Assembly: GCA_039654915.1 (NCBI GenBank) | Contig: CM077597.1 | Coordinates: 58,866,001-58,930,000, forward strand | Length of the DNA: 64,000 nt | Direction: 5' to 3' | Source of the DNA: Aquilaria yunnanensis | Taxonomy: Eukaryota; Streptophyta; Magnoliopsida; Malvales; Thymelaeaceae | Shown: positions 54,899 through 64,000 of the stretch, in pieces | Position numbering within the stretch: the first letter of the stretch is position 1 | How the letters are laid out: the number at the start of each line of letters is the position of its first letter | Program-made: the position numbers and the translations under genes | Notes under the pieces: model-generated | Databases searched by the model: none | What the model was told of the DNA's origin: nothing | The model's input: the letters and a program-made list of their open reading frames with translations, nothing else

Positions 54899-55984
54899 TT
54901 AGGGGTAGAATTTTTTCAAGGCATCTGAGTGCCAAGTGTTTTTTAATTCTACACCTTCGGCGTTGCCAAGCTTGTATACGCCTTTTCGTACTTCGGCAAG
55001 AACCACATATGGTCCTTCCCAGTTCGCGCGAAGTACTCCGTGGGATGGCCTTCGGGGTGCAAAGTCAGCCTTTCTGAGAACGAGGTCTCCTTTCTTGATT
55101 TCTTTCGGCCTGGCCCGTAAGTTTATAGCCGCGGCCACTCTTTGCTGAAAAGCTTTTCTCCTCAGCTCGGCTATTTCTCTGTGTTCGCCAATGAGGTCGA
55201 GCTTCATTCTTAGGCCGAGGTCGTTTCCACCTTCATCAAATATTTGCACCCGTACTGAAGGTTGAACTATCTCTATTGGGATAATAGCCTCTGTACCGAA
55301 GACGAGTGAGAAGGGAGTCTCCCCTGTGGCTCTTCGGGGCGTCGTTCGGTAACTCCATAATATGCTTTGGAGTTCTCCTGGCCATTTCCCTTTTGCTTCC
55401 CCCAGTCACTTTTTCAGGCCATCTTTTATGGTCCTATTAGATACTTCCACCTACCCGTTGCTTTGGGGGTGAGCTACTGGGGCGAAGTGCATTTTTATTC
55501 CGAGGTCGCTGATAAATTCCTGGAATCCTTTGTCTATGAATTGGGATCCATTATCAGCCACTAATACCCTCGGTATGCCGAATCTGCATACTACGTTCTT
55601 CCATACAAAATTTTGCACTTCTTTTGCCGAGATAGTTGCTAATGGTTCTGCCTCGACCCATTTGGAGAAATAGTCTACTGCTACCACGCAGAATTTCACG
55701 CCTCCGGGCGCTGAGGGGAGTGGCCCAATAAGGTCTATGCCCCAAACTGCGAAGGGCCAAGGATAGTCAGCCGAGGATACCATTTCCGAGGGTGCCCTCT
55801 GGATGTTCACGTGTTTCTGGCAACTACCACATTTTCGGACGAACTGCCTTGCATCCTTTCTCAGGGTAGGCCAGAAGTATCCTTGGCGAAGTATCACCGC
55901 CGCAAGGGCATCAGTTCCAATATGTAAACCACACATGCCTTCGTGGACCTCTTCAAGGACCATTTCAGTATCCTCTTCATCCAC
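54899..55984 (-). pseudogene. Integrase of element D
   Basis: The zinc domain ends with RKDARQFVRKCGSCQKHVNI (about 55860-55800). The core reads FAVWGIDLIGPLPSAPGGVK, VAVDYFSKWVEAEPLATISA, VLVADNGSQFIDKGFQEFIS (about 55570) and HPQSNG-stop-VEVSNRTIK; the two aspartates and the glutamate of the active site are present around a stop at 55451-55453. The C-terminal part (open from 55249 to the stop at 54899) has LRARPKEIKKGDLVLRKADF, WEGPYVVLAEVRKGVYKLGN and NTWHSDALKKFYP. Very few lesions: one stop in the core and at least one between 55450 and 55250. Confidence 0.9.
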
Positions 55985-57001
55985 GCATCTTTGCAGCGGG
56001 TTTGCATATCCCTATCAGTATAATTCTTCACCAGTCAGGAAGAATCGGCCTGAGCATCTTCACAGTTTTGCAGCGTCGCCGGGGTCTTCGGGGAGCACAT
56101 TTTCTGCAAGGTATCTTTTTATGGGATCTTTCCATCCCTTTCCCGAGGTCGCTATGCTCAGCACTGAGATGCTCGGGTGATCTAGCACCTCGGTGTATGT
56201 TTTTGACTTCACCAAGCAATCTGCCTCTATGTTATTCCGCCGAGGTACATTTTCGATCCATACGGCATCAAACTCTTGGATGAGCTTTGCTACCAGCTCG
56301 TGGTATTTTTCCAAGATTGGGTCCTTCGCCCCATAATCTCCTGCCGTCTGCCGAACTACCAGCTGGGAATCGCTGTGAGCCTTTAAGTTTCTCACGCCAA
56401 TCCTTCTGGCCAAGCGTAATCCCGCTATGAGGGCTTCATACTCTACCACATTGTTAGTGACGCTGAAGCTGAACTTAATAGCCTTCTTTACCTCTAGGCC
56501 TTCGGGTCCTCTGATAATTACTCCAGCTCCCTGGTGTTCAGATCCCGAGGCTCCATCAACATGTAAAGTCCACTCTGGCTCACCTCCGTTCGGATCCATG
56601 TGGCTTTCCTTAGTGGTGGGTACTTCGATGATAAAGTCTGCCAATGCTTGAGCTTTTATGGCCTTCCGAGGTTCATATATGATTTCGTGTTCGCCAAGCT
56701 CTATGCACCATTTGCAAAGCCTTCCCGAATGATCAACTTTCTTCATAACATCCCGTAGCGGTAGACTACTTCGGACGATGATGGGGTGAGCCTGAAAGTA
56801 TGGCCGCAGCCTTCTCCCTGCAAGCACCAAGGCGTATATAGCTTTTTGAAGCAGAGGGTACCTGACTTCGGCGCCATGCAGGGATTTGCCGACGTAATAG
56901 ACTGGCCATTGCTTTGGCCCTTCTTCTTTCACAAGGACCGAGCTTACAGCTTTCTCCGTGACGGCGAGGTACAAAACGAGGGGTTCTCCCTCCCAAGGTT
57001 G
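55985..57001 (-). pseudogene. RNase H and second RNase H of element D
   Basis: The frame is open from 56974 to 56060 (304 codons). RNase H: LAVTEKAVSSVLVKEEGPKQ, YYVGKSLHGAEVRYPLLQKA, YFQAHPIIVRSSLPLRDVMK. The link reads CIELGEHEIIYEPRKAIKAQ. The second, archaeal-type RNase H has WTLHVDGASGSEHQGAGVII, VEYEALIAGLRLARRIGVRN and AHSDSQLVVRQTAGDYGAKD, so the acidic residues in DGAS, EYEA and SDSQ are all kept. 55985-56060 (GRFFLTGEELY, stops, GYANPLQRCV) leads into integrase. Stops at about 56057 and 56999 separate it from its neighbours. Confidence 0.92.
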
Positions 57002-57716
57002 TCATAGAGTAGGCAGGCTAGCCAAGTAGACTTTGAGTTCTTCCCAGGCCTTTTGGCAATCTTCACCCCAAGGGTGATCATTCCTTCCGAGGTCGCCTTC
57101 CATTTTTGCTGCCTTTGTGAGGACTTTGAAGAAAGGTCGACACCTATCTCCGTACCTGGAAATGAATCTGCTCAGGGAGGTTATTCTTCCGGTGAGCCTC
57201 TGCACATCTTTGAGTGTGGAAAGAGTTCGGAACTCAAGCAGCTCCTTGATCTTCTCAGGGTTAGCGTCAATGCCTCTTTCGGATACCATGTACCCAAGGA
57301 ATTTTCCCGAGATTACTCCGAATACGCACTTTTCAGGATTGAGCCGAATCCCGAAGGCTCTGAGCTTTTGGAAGGTTTCCTCTAGATCTGCAACGTGATT
57401 GTGAGGGAGCTTGCTTTTGACTATCATATCGTCAACATACACCTCCATGTTTCTCCCAATTTGGTCTTTAAAGACCTTGTTCATCAACCTTTGGTAGGTG
57501 GCTCCTGCATTTTTGAGTCCGAAGGGCATCCTGACAAAGCAGTATGTTCCTCCCTCGGTGATGAAGGCAGTTTTTTCTTCATCTTCGGGGTCCATCCTTA
57601 TTTGATGGTAGCCACTGAAGGCGTCCAGGAAACTTAGGCGCCCATATTCGGCAGTTGAATCTACCAGTTGATCTATTGGCGGCAGAGGTTATGAGTCTTT
57701 CGGGCAAGCATCGTTC
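57002..57716 (-). pseudogene. RT of element D, N-terminal part cut off
   Basis: The minus strand begins at the copia insertion with NDACPKDS, a stop, PLPPIDQLVDSTAEYGRLSF, then MDPEDEEKTAFITEGGTYCF, MPFGLKNAGATYQRLMNKVF and the catalytic VYVDDMIVKSKLPHNHV (about 57445-57395). The connection has GRITSLSRFISRYGDRCRPF and ends YLASLPTL-stop, where the next codons are QPWEGEP of RNase H (C has W at the stop position). The first third of RT and everything upstream lie beyond the copia element, outside the window. Confidence 0.9.
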
Positions 57717-59132
57717 TGTTAGTGTTGTGCCCAAAAAGCCAATCATGAGATGATTGTATTTTTGCAAATTGAGTCATGATATTTTATTGAGGCATTAATC
57801 CAGCAATTTTGTTTGTTGTTTTGTTTCTGCGTAACATAATAAACATAATTGTAACCCTAGAATAATGATATTCTTAAACGTCCCTAGTCTAGTATTATTG
57901 TGGAGCGGGTTGCGATAATACATAATGACTAGCATATGTGGAGACTAATATGAGATATGTAGTCTACATATGGGTACAAGTTGGAGAACTTGTGTACTGG
58001 ACCGACCCACCATGAGAACACTTCATGGATCGTTATATGAGTGTCATAAGTGATTCTCATAGTGATCATGGTATATGTAGTCCTTCGACCTAAGATCATC
58101 AAGGTTCCCTACATGTGAGTCACATACTTTGATACTTTCCTTTGTTGCTCGTAACTGAGTGAACTTGAAGGAGGTCATTGGGTATGTCACATATCATGCG
58201 GAGGGATTTGTATGATCAAGATGGGATTTGTCCCTCCTATGTAACGGGAGTGATATCTTTGGGCCCCTTGATAGAGTAAGACTTAGAAAATGCATGGCCA
58301 TGCTCCGATGAGTTGATATATGATATCAATGTCGTCAGTTTAATTTGGTCTACTCGGTAATTAAGAAACCGAAGATTGGGCTATACGAGAGTGACACATT
58401 CCATGTCTTGTGCTTAGTCTTGATATCTTGGACAAAGGGACAATGGCATATATCGGTGATGATCATAAAGGTTTAGTCGATTCACCGACAATCTTGTCAC
58501 TTGGGTAGCAATGATGTGTTGCTAGACACCGCTCATTGCTTATGATCATAAATGTGATTTATGATCATTGCCAACATGGCAAGAGCCTATTGGGTCGCAC
58601 ACGTAGAGCTATTTGGATCATTAGAGTGCATGGGCTAATTATTTGGGTTATGGTTTCACTTTAATTTCGTATTAATAATGGGCCAAGGAGTTGAGCCATT
58701 ATTAAGCCCGAAATTAAATCCTAATTGGATTAGGGCTTTGAAACCCATTACGCCTGGAAGTTGAGTCTCACTATAAATACAACTTTTAAGTGAGAAATTC
58801 GCAGGTCTCCTTGCCCTAGCCTCCCAAAAGGACAGCCACACTCTTCTCTTGCAATTCCTTGGAGGACGCAAGCTAGCACTGCGAGTGCAAGAGAAACGCA
58901 TCTGCTGGGACGTGGTGGAAGCGTGGTGATCCTAAGAGGCTCGTGTGGATACCATAGAGAGCCTGAACACGTCAACTGTTCAGGTTTTGTGATTCGACTC
59001 TACAGTTGAGTGAGAGATCTCAACCGAAAATTAGGTATGAAATTTTCGAACACCCGGTTTACCCCGTTTCACTTGGATCCTGGAGGGTTTCGGTTAAATT
59101 CCGCTGCGCTGTTTGGCTCCTGAAACCCAACA
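57717..59132 (+). repeat. 5' LTR of the copia element (1416 bp)
   Basis: It starts TGTTAGTGTTGTGCCC and ends AAACCCAACA, one base before the primer site. ACTATAAATACAAC at about 58769-58782 is the likely TATA region, roughly 360 bp before the LTR end. A hairpin-like TGATCATAAATGTGATTTAT stretch is near 58547. Confidence 0.95.
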
Positions 59133-59133
59133 G

Positions 59134-59145
59134 TGGTATCAGAGC
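59134..59145 (+). promoter_or_regulatory. Primer binding site of the copia element
   Basis: Perfect TGGTATCAGAGC, complementary to initiator methionine tRNA, one base after the LTR. Confidence 0.95.
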
Positions 59146-60544
59146 TACTGGTGAAACCCTAAATCGGGATTGAGTGTTGAATCGCATGATGCTATGTCTT
59201 CGATTGGTTTTCGGCCATGATTAATTAGATTGATTCATGATGCATGAAACCGGAATTCGTAATGAACATATGAGATATATGAAGAAACAACACAAATTGG
59301 TTAATGAGATTAACCAAAATTGATAGGTATGAGATACCTATATGGATTAGGATTCTTGCAATAGTTGCAAAAACCCTAGGTTTGTTCGGATTCGGCCTGT
59401 TCGGGCACTGAAAGTAAGGTATTTTTGGTGGCTCGAATGGAGGAGTCTCGGGTGCCTACTTTCTCGAAATAGAAGATTTTGGCTGACCGGCCAGCGGGAC
59501 CGCCGTATGCGAAGCGCCACATAAATAAAAACTGGTTAATCAACACGCGAAAATTGGCATGCATCTTTGTTGAATGAGATTTGACATGATATGCTGATTG
59601 GTGTTTGAAGCATGGTGCATGGTTATAGCCCTTTATTGGTTGTACTTGTAAATATGGCCTGCGAGTCGTGCCTTTTCTTATCACTCTCATTGTACATTCT
59701 CTTCTCACCTTACTCCCCTCGAATGTAACTCGAGGTTTCTATTATTGATGTAATGGTGCGTTATGGGTTCGTCCAAGGTGGTATGTCCAAGGAGGTGACA
59801 ACAAAAAGGCAGCCAAGAAAGGAAGAGAAGGAGCTTGTGAAGACCCTTTTCTTTTCTTAGGCTTTTATGATATTCTCATTGGCTTGAGAATATCGCATAG
59901 TTTGGGCTATAACCATGTCACGTTTATTTCTTGTAAGCATGAGATGCATGTTTTATATTTGTATGTGATGCATGTATAAAACAACCGGAGATAACAAATT
60001 GGTGAGATCAAAAGAAAAATCCCTCAAACAAATATTAAGTCATTAAATGTGATGCCTTCCAAATGTTGGCACTTGTCAAGACTTTGATCAACATTAGGTG
60101 GGTTTGCCAAAGCAAAGCACCTATGTTCATCTTGGTAAGGCGCGATGGGATAATAGTGATATCCAAACTGCTAACTTTGGGTTCGACTTAATTAAGTCAT
60201 CCTAATAGGATTAGGGACTTAGAGGCATAGAGTTGGGCTTAAGTTCACGAGATGAGCTTGGACAAGTGTTGTTCACCTAACTATCCAAGAGTTGCATAAG
60301 ATGCAATTGGCAATGAGTTGCCTACCTAAATAGCTGTAACTTGAGAGAAAAGCCAAAGCTGACTCAGGTTGTGGTCAAATATGGATCTTGGCCCGCTAGA
60401 ATACCTTAGCGCCAAGGTGTTCCGAAATAATACCGAGGGTTATTATTTTGAGGAAAATAGTGGGAGTATCGTTTAATAAAAGTCCTTATTAAATGAATTA
60501 AAATACATGACTCTTACACTGCATATTTACTGTTGTAGATAACC
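59146..60544 (+). other. Untranslated leader of the copia element
   Basis: About 1.4 kb without a supported gene. A minus-strand open frame at 59376-59708 has no recognisable product. The leader is long for a copia element and could hold packaging or translation signals; no specific motif is recognised. Confidence 0.6.
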
Positions 60545-63500
60545 ATGGCACAAAACACATCGACACTTTCGTTGCGATCGATCCTTGAGAAGGAAAAACT
60601 GAATGGGACCAACTTTCTCAAATGGTACCGAAACTTGAGGATAGTCCTCAAACAAGAGAGAAAGGCATATGTCCTAGAGCAGCCTATTCCGAATGAGCCT
60701 GCTGCCACTGCTCCAAGAGCTGAAAGGGATGCTCACAAGAGGCATTCTGATGATGCTTTGGATGTTGCATGCCTCATGCTTATTACCATGGAATCTGAGC
60801 TTCAGAAGCAACATGAGAACATGGGGGCGTTCGATATGATCGAACATCTCAAAATGCTTTTCCAAGAGCAAGCTAGGCATGAGAGGTTTGAGACCTCTAA
60901 GGCATTGTTTCAGTGCAAGATGTCTGAGGGAAGTCCCGTGGGTCCTCATGTGCTCAAGATGATTGGGTACATTGAGAATCTTGAGAATTTGGGATTTGCT
61001 CTTCAGAAAGAGTTGGCTATTGATGTAGTCTTGCAATCGTTGCCTGAAAGCTACAGTCAGTTCGTCATGAACTATAACATGAACGACCTTGACAAGTCCC
61101 TCCCTGAATTGCTCAACATGTTGAGAACTGCTGAGCAAAACCTTAAGAAGGCTAAGCCCATTTTGATGGTTCAAAAGGGCAAGGGAAAGGGAAAAGCCAA
61201 CAAGAAGAAGGATAAAGCTAATGGAAAGTCTAATGCTAGTTCTTCTTCAGCTGCACTGAAACCAAAGGGTGGTGTGGCAAAGGAAGGGGAGTGCTTCCAT
61301 TGTAAGCAACCTGGACACTGGAAGCGCAACTGCAAGCTCTATCTTGAAGAACTTGCTAAGGAAAAGGGAAGTAAGACTTCCACTTCAGGTATTTTTGTTA
61401 TAGAGGCTAACTTTTCTACTTCCTCATCTTGGGTATTGGATACTGGATGTGGATCTCACATTTGTGCAAATGTGCAGGATCTAAGTAGAAGTAGAAGATT
61501 GGCCCGAGGTGAAGTGGACCTACGTGTTGGAAATGGAGCAAGGGTTGCTGCCTTAGCCATAGGGACTTATGTTCTCACTTTACCTAGTGGATTAGTTTTA
61601 GAATTAGACAACTGCTACTTTGTGCCTACTATTAGTAGAAATTTGATTTCTGTTTCTTGTTTGGACAAGAAAGGTTTTTCATTTATAATAAAGGACAAAT
61701 GTTGTTCTATTTATTTGAATGAAATCTTTTATGGTTGTGCTCAACTTAGCAATGGGTTGTATGTTCTAGACCTTGAAGATCCAATCTATAATGTGAATAC
61801 CAAGAAGGTCAGATTAAATGATTCAAACTTGACCTATCTCTGGCACTGTCGCTTGGGCCATATAAATGAGACCCGCATATCCAACCTCCATAAAGATGGA
61901 CTCTTGGACTCATTTGATTTTGAATCATATGAGACATGTGAGTCATGTTTGTTGGGCAAGATGACCAAAGCCCCATTCACAGGGCAAAGTGAAAGGGCTA
62001 ATGACTTACTAGGACTCATACATAGTGATGTATGTGGCCCTATGTCTACACAAGCTAGAGGAGGTTCCCAATACTTCATTTCTTTCACTGATGACTTCAG
62101 CAGATATGGCTATGTGTATCTTATGAGACACAAGTCAGAATCCTTTGAAAAGTTCAAAGAATTCAAGAATGAAGTAGAGAATCAACTCGGGAAGAGTATC
62201 AAAGTGCTTCGATCAGATCGAGGTGGAGAGTACTTGGATCGAGAATTCCTTGACTATCTGAAAGAGTGTGGTATAATATCACAACTCACTCCGCCAGGTA
62301 CACCTCAATGGAATGGTGTTTCTGAAAGGAGAAATCGAACTCTGTTAGACATGGTTCGCTCCGTGATGAGTCAAGCTGACCTTCCAAACTCCTTTTGGGG
62401 ACATGCTCTAGAGACAGCCGCTTTTACACTAAACCGAGTTCCATCTAAATCGGTTCAAAAGACACCATATGAGATATGGAGTGGGAGGCGTCCCAATTTG
62501 TCTTTTATGAAGATTTGGGGCTGTGACATTTATGTAAAACGTCAATCCTCTAACAAACTAGGGCCCAAATCTCAAAAATGTCTTTTTGTTGGGTATCCCA
62601 AAGAAACAAAGGGTTACTATTTCTACAATCCCTCTGAGCAAAAAGTGTTTGTTGCTCGAACTGGTGTCTTTTTGGAGAAAGAGTTTATCTCTAAAGGAAC
62701 TAGTGGGAGGAAAGTAGAACTTGAAGAAATTCAAGAACAACAAGAAGACATCGAACCTGAAATGGAACCTGAACAGACACCACAAGATGTTGTGGTTCAA
62801 GAGTCTGTTCCTGTAGCACAAAGCCCACGTAGGACTGGTAGGATTCGGCGTGAGCCCGAGAGATATGGATTTCTCGTGACTCACACCGGTGATGTGATGC
62901 TCATGGATCAAGATGAGCCCACAACCTACCAACAAGCTATGTCGGGGCCTGACTCTGAGAAGTGGCTAATGGCCATGAAATCCGAGATGGAATCCATGTA
63001 TGAAAACCAAGTATGGACTTTGGTTGACCCACCTGAAGGGGTAAAACCCATAGGGTGCAAATGGGTTTTCAAGAAGAAAACTGACATGGATGGTAATGTG
63101 ATTACCTTTAAGGGACGATTGGTTGCAAAAGGTTTCAAGCAAATTCATGGTATTGACTATGATGAAACTTTTTCACCAGTTGCTATGCTTAAATCCATCC
63201 GAATTTTGTTTGCTATTGCTGCACACTATGATTATGAGATATGGCAAATGGATGTCAAAACTGCATTCCTAAATGGAAAGCTACTTGAGGATGTGTACAT
63301 GACACAGCCTGAGGGTTTTGTCACTCCTGGGAATGCCAATAAAGTGTGCAAATTGCAAAGGTCCATTTATGGACTGAAGCAAGCTTCTCGAAGTTGGAAT
63401 CTTCGTTTTGATGATGCAATCAAAGAGTTTGGTTTTATCAAAAATGAAGATGAACCTTGTGTCTACAAGAAGGTTAGTGGGAGCGCTATTGTCTTCTTGG

Positions 63501-64000
63501 TGTTGTATGTAGATGACATACTACTCATCGGGAATGACATTCCTGAGCTACAGTCTGTGAAGACTTGGCTAAGGAAATGTTTCTCTATGAAGGACTTGGG
63601 TGAAGCAGCCTATGTGTTAGGCATCAGGATCTATAGAGATAGATCTAGAAAGCTTCTTGGCCTAAGTCAAAGTACATATATTGACAAGGTGCTAAAGAGG
63701 TTTAGCATGCAAGATTCCAAGAAAGGATTCTTGCCCATGTCACATGGTATCACTCTTTCTAGATCTCAGTGTCCGAGTACAACCGAGGAGAGAGAGCGCA
63801 TGAGTAAGATTCCATATGCCTCAGCAATTGGATCTATCATGTATGCCATGATATGTACTCGTCTTGATGTCTCATATGCTTTGAGCATGACGAGTAGGTA
63901 CCAATCGAACCCCGGTGAAAGTCACTGGACAGCTGTTAAGAACATCCTTAAGTACTTACGAAGGACTAAGGATGCATTCTTGGTCTTTGGAGGTGAAGAT
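60545..64000 (+). CDS. Copia gag-pol polyprotein, incomplete at the window end
   Basis: The ATG at 60545 gives MAQNTSTLSLRSILEKEKLN and the frame is open for 1152 codons. Gag core: LNGTNFLKWYRNLRIVL and VLQSLPESYSQFV; zinc knuckle CFHCKQPGHWKRNC at 61292-61333. Protease: SSWVLDTGCGSHICANVQDL at about 61425. Pre-integrase zinc domain: WHCRLGHINETRISNL (about 61841) and CESCLLGKM. Integrase core: HSDVCGPMSTQARGGSQYF, LRSDRGGEYLDREFLDYLKE, TPQWNGVSERRNRTLLDMV, giving D, D and E. RT: WTLVDPPEGVKPIGCKWVFK, QMDVKTAFLNGKL, the catalytic LYVDDILLIGND (63503-63538) and CTRLDVSYALSMTSRYQSNP near the end. RNase H, the stop and the 3' LTR lie outside. No lesion is seen, so it may be functional. I do not assign a copia sublineage. 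Confidence 0.93.
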   Translation, partial: MAQNTSTLSLRSILEKEKLNGTNFLKWYRNLRIVLKQERKAYVLEQPIPNEPAATAPRAERDAHKRHSDDALDVACLMLITMESELQKQHENMGAFDMIEHLKMLFQEQARHERFETSKALFQCKMSEGSPVGPHVLKMIGYIENLENLGFALQKELAIDVVLQSLPESYSQFVMNYNMNDLDKSLPELLNMLRTAEQNLKKAKPILMVQKGKGKGKANKKKDKANGKSNASSSSAALKPKGGVAKEGECFHCKQPGHWKRNCKLYLEELAKEKGSKTSTSGIFVIEANFSTSSSWVLDTGCGSHICANVQDLSRSRRLARGEVDLRVGNGARVAALAIGTYVLTLPSGLVLELDNCYFVPTISRNLISVSCLDKKGFSFIIKDKCCSIYLNEIFYGCAQLSNGLYVLDLEDPIYNVNTKKVRLNDSNLTYLWHCRLGHINETRISNLHKDGLLDSFDFESYETCESCLLGKMTKAPFTGQSERANDLLGLIHSDVCGPMSTQARGGSQYFISFTDDFSRYGYVYLMRHKSESFEKFKEFKNEVENQLGKSIKVLRSDRGGEYLDREFLDYLKECGIISQLTPPGTPQWNGVSERRNRTLLDMVRSVMSQADLPNSFWGHALETAAFTLNRVPSKSVQKTPYEIWSGRRPNLSFMKIWGCDIYVKRQSSNKLGPKSQKCLFVGYPKETKGYYFYNPSEQKVFVARTGVFLEKEFISKGTSGRKVELEEIQEQQEDIEPEMEPEQTPQDVVVQESVPVAQSPRRTGRIRREPERYGFLVTHTGDVMLMDQDEPTTYQQAMSGPDSEKWLMAMKSEMESMYENQVWTLVDPPEGVKPIGCKWVFKKKTDMDGNVITFKGRLVAKGFKQIHGIDYDETFSPVAMLKSIRILFAIAAHYDYEIWQMDVKTAFLNGKLLEDVYMTQPEGFVTPGNANKVCKLQRSIYGLKQASRSWNLRFDDAIKEFGFIKNEDEPCVYKKVSGSAIVFLVLYVDDILLIGNDIPELQSVKTWLRKCFSMKDLGEAAYVLGIRIYRDRSRKLLGLSQSTYIDKVLKRFSMQDSKKGFLPMSHGITLSRSQCPSTTEERERMSKIPYASAIGSIMYAMICTRLDVSYALSMTSRYQSNPGESHWTAVKNILKYLRRTKDAFLVFGGED

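Larger units (their letters stand above)
48725..57716 (-). mobile_element. Tat-lineage element D, best preserved, 5' end outside
   Basis: Read on the minus strand from the right: RT from mid-domain (57716), RNase H, second RNase H, integrase ending at 54899, a repeat-bearing spacer, the antisense gene (plus strand 50386-52822), its promoter region, a polypurine tract and the 3' LTR (49604 to 48725). A copia insertion at 57717 cuts the 5' part, and a solo copia LTR sits at 52873-54287. Pol has only a few stops and keeps its catalytic motifs. The GC and CpG content is visibly higher than in A, B and F, in line with a younger copy. Confidence 0.9.
57717..64000 (+). mobile_element. Ty1/copia element, 3' end outside the window
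   Basis: It consists of a 5' LTR, primer site, a long leader and a gag-pol frame (gag, protease, integrase, RT in copia order) open to the last base. It is inserted in RT of element D; the five bases to the left are CGTTC, to be matched beyond the window. Two solo LTRs of the same family lie at 22766 and 52873. The intact frame and near-identical LTRs suggest recent activity. Confidence 0.93.

Noticed and set aside
61834..63148. Minus-strand open frames in the copia region
   Set aside because: They are shadows of the long plus-strand gag-pol frame, which has all the expected domains.
1..64000. Endogenous pararetrovirus or other viral insertion
   Set aside because: No movement protein, coat protein or pararetrovirus-type polyprotein is seen; all RT sequences belong to LTR retrotransposons.
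1..64000. Host single-copy genes, rRNA, satellites or telomere repeats
   Set aside because: Every long frame could be assigned to a retrotransposon domain or LTR; no tandem satellite or telomere motif was found.

Overview
The window looks like nuclear DNA of a flowering plant, probably a eudicot, from a repeat-dense heterochromatic stretch. I see no host gene, tRNA, rRNA or simple satellite. Essentially every base can be assigned to LTR retrotransposons of three kinds: Ty3/gypsy of the Tat lineage (RT, RNase H, a second 'archaeal-type' RNase H and integrase, with a TGGCGCCGTCTGTGGG-like primer site), Ty3/gypsy chromovirus-like elements with about 2.4 kb LTRs and a TGGTATCAGAGC primer site, and one Ty1/copia family. 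The species cannot be named from this sequence.

Layout. 1-2176: 3' portion of a long LTR (family X). 2177-10658: decayed plus-strand Tat element 'A', broken by two solo LTRs (3950-6428 of family F; 8201-10548 of family X). 10659-18187: chromovirus-like element 'B', inserted in A, 5' LTR complete, 3' LTR only a fragment. 18188-20274: minus-strand Tat deletion derivative. 20275-24834: plus-strand Tat derivative 'E' carrying a decayed antisense gene, split by a solo copia LTR (22766-24181). 24835-33389: chromovirus 'F' with both LTRs but internal deletions. 33390-47183: plus-strand Tat element 'C' (gag to 3' LTR), split by two solo LTRs of family B (36278-38687, 41938-44414). 47184-48724: an F-family LTR fragment followed by a Tat integrase fragment. 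48725-57716: the best preserved Tat element, 'D', on the minus strand, split by a solo copia LTR (52873-54287). 57717-64000: 5' part of a copia element whose gag-pol frame is open to the window end.

Six solo LTRs have target-site duplications that can be read directly (five perfect, one with a single mismatch). They give a clear order of insertion: Tat elements first, then the F, X and B families, then copia. Several junctions have no matching duplications and join pieces of different elements, so ectopic recombination and deletion also shaped the locus.

The most interesting content is an extra gene in the Tat elements, encoded antisense to pol between pol and the 3' LTR. In D it reads as four exons (50386-51226, 51296-51706, 51794-52053, 52133-52822) with GT-AG introns of 69, 87 and 79 bp. 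The exons join in frame to 733 codons plus stop, with one internal stop. A TATA box and a duplicated upstream motif, shared with the copy in C, precede it. The N-terminal part resembles the 'putative gypsy-type transposon' domain; the C-terminal part is a coiled coil with a conserved tail. Two further copies (21076-24797 and 40620-45581, minus strand) keep the same layout in different stages of decay. Other signals are a covarying hairpin in the Tat LTRs, a 16-bp perfect palindrome repeated in the B-family LTRs, and a five-unit hairpin repeat downstream of the pol gene of D.
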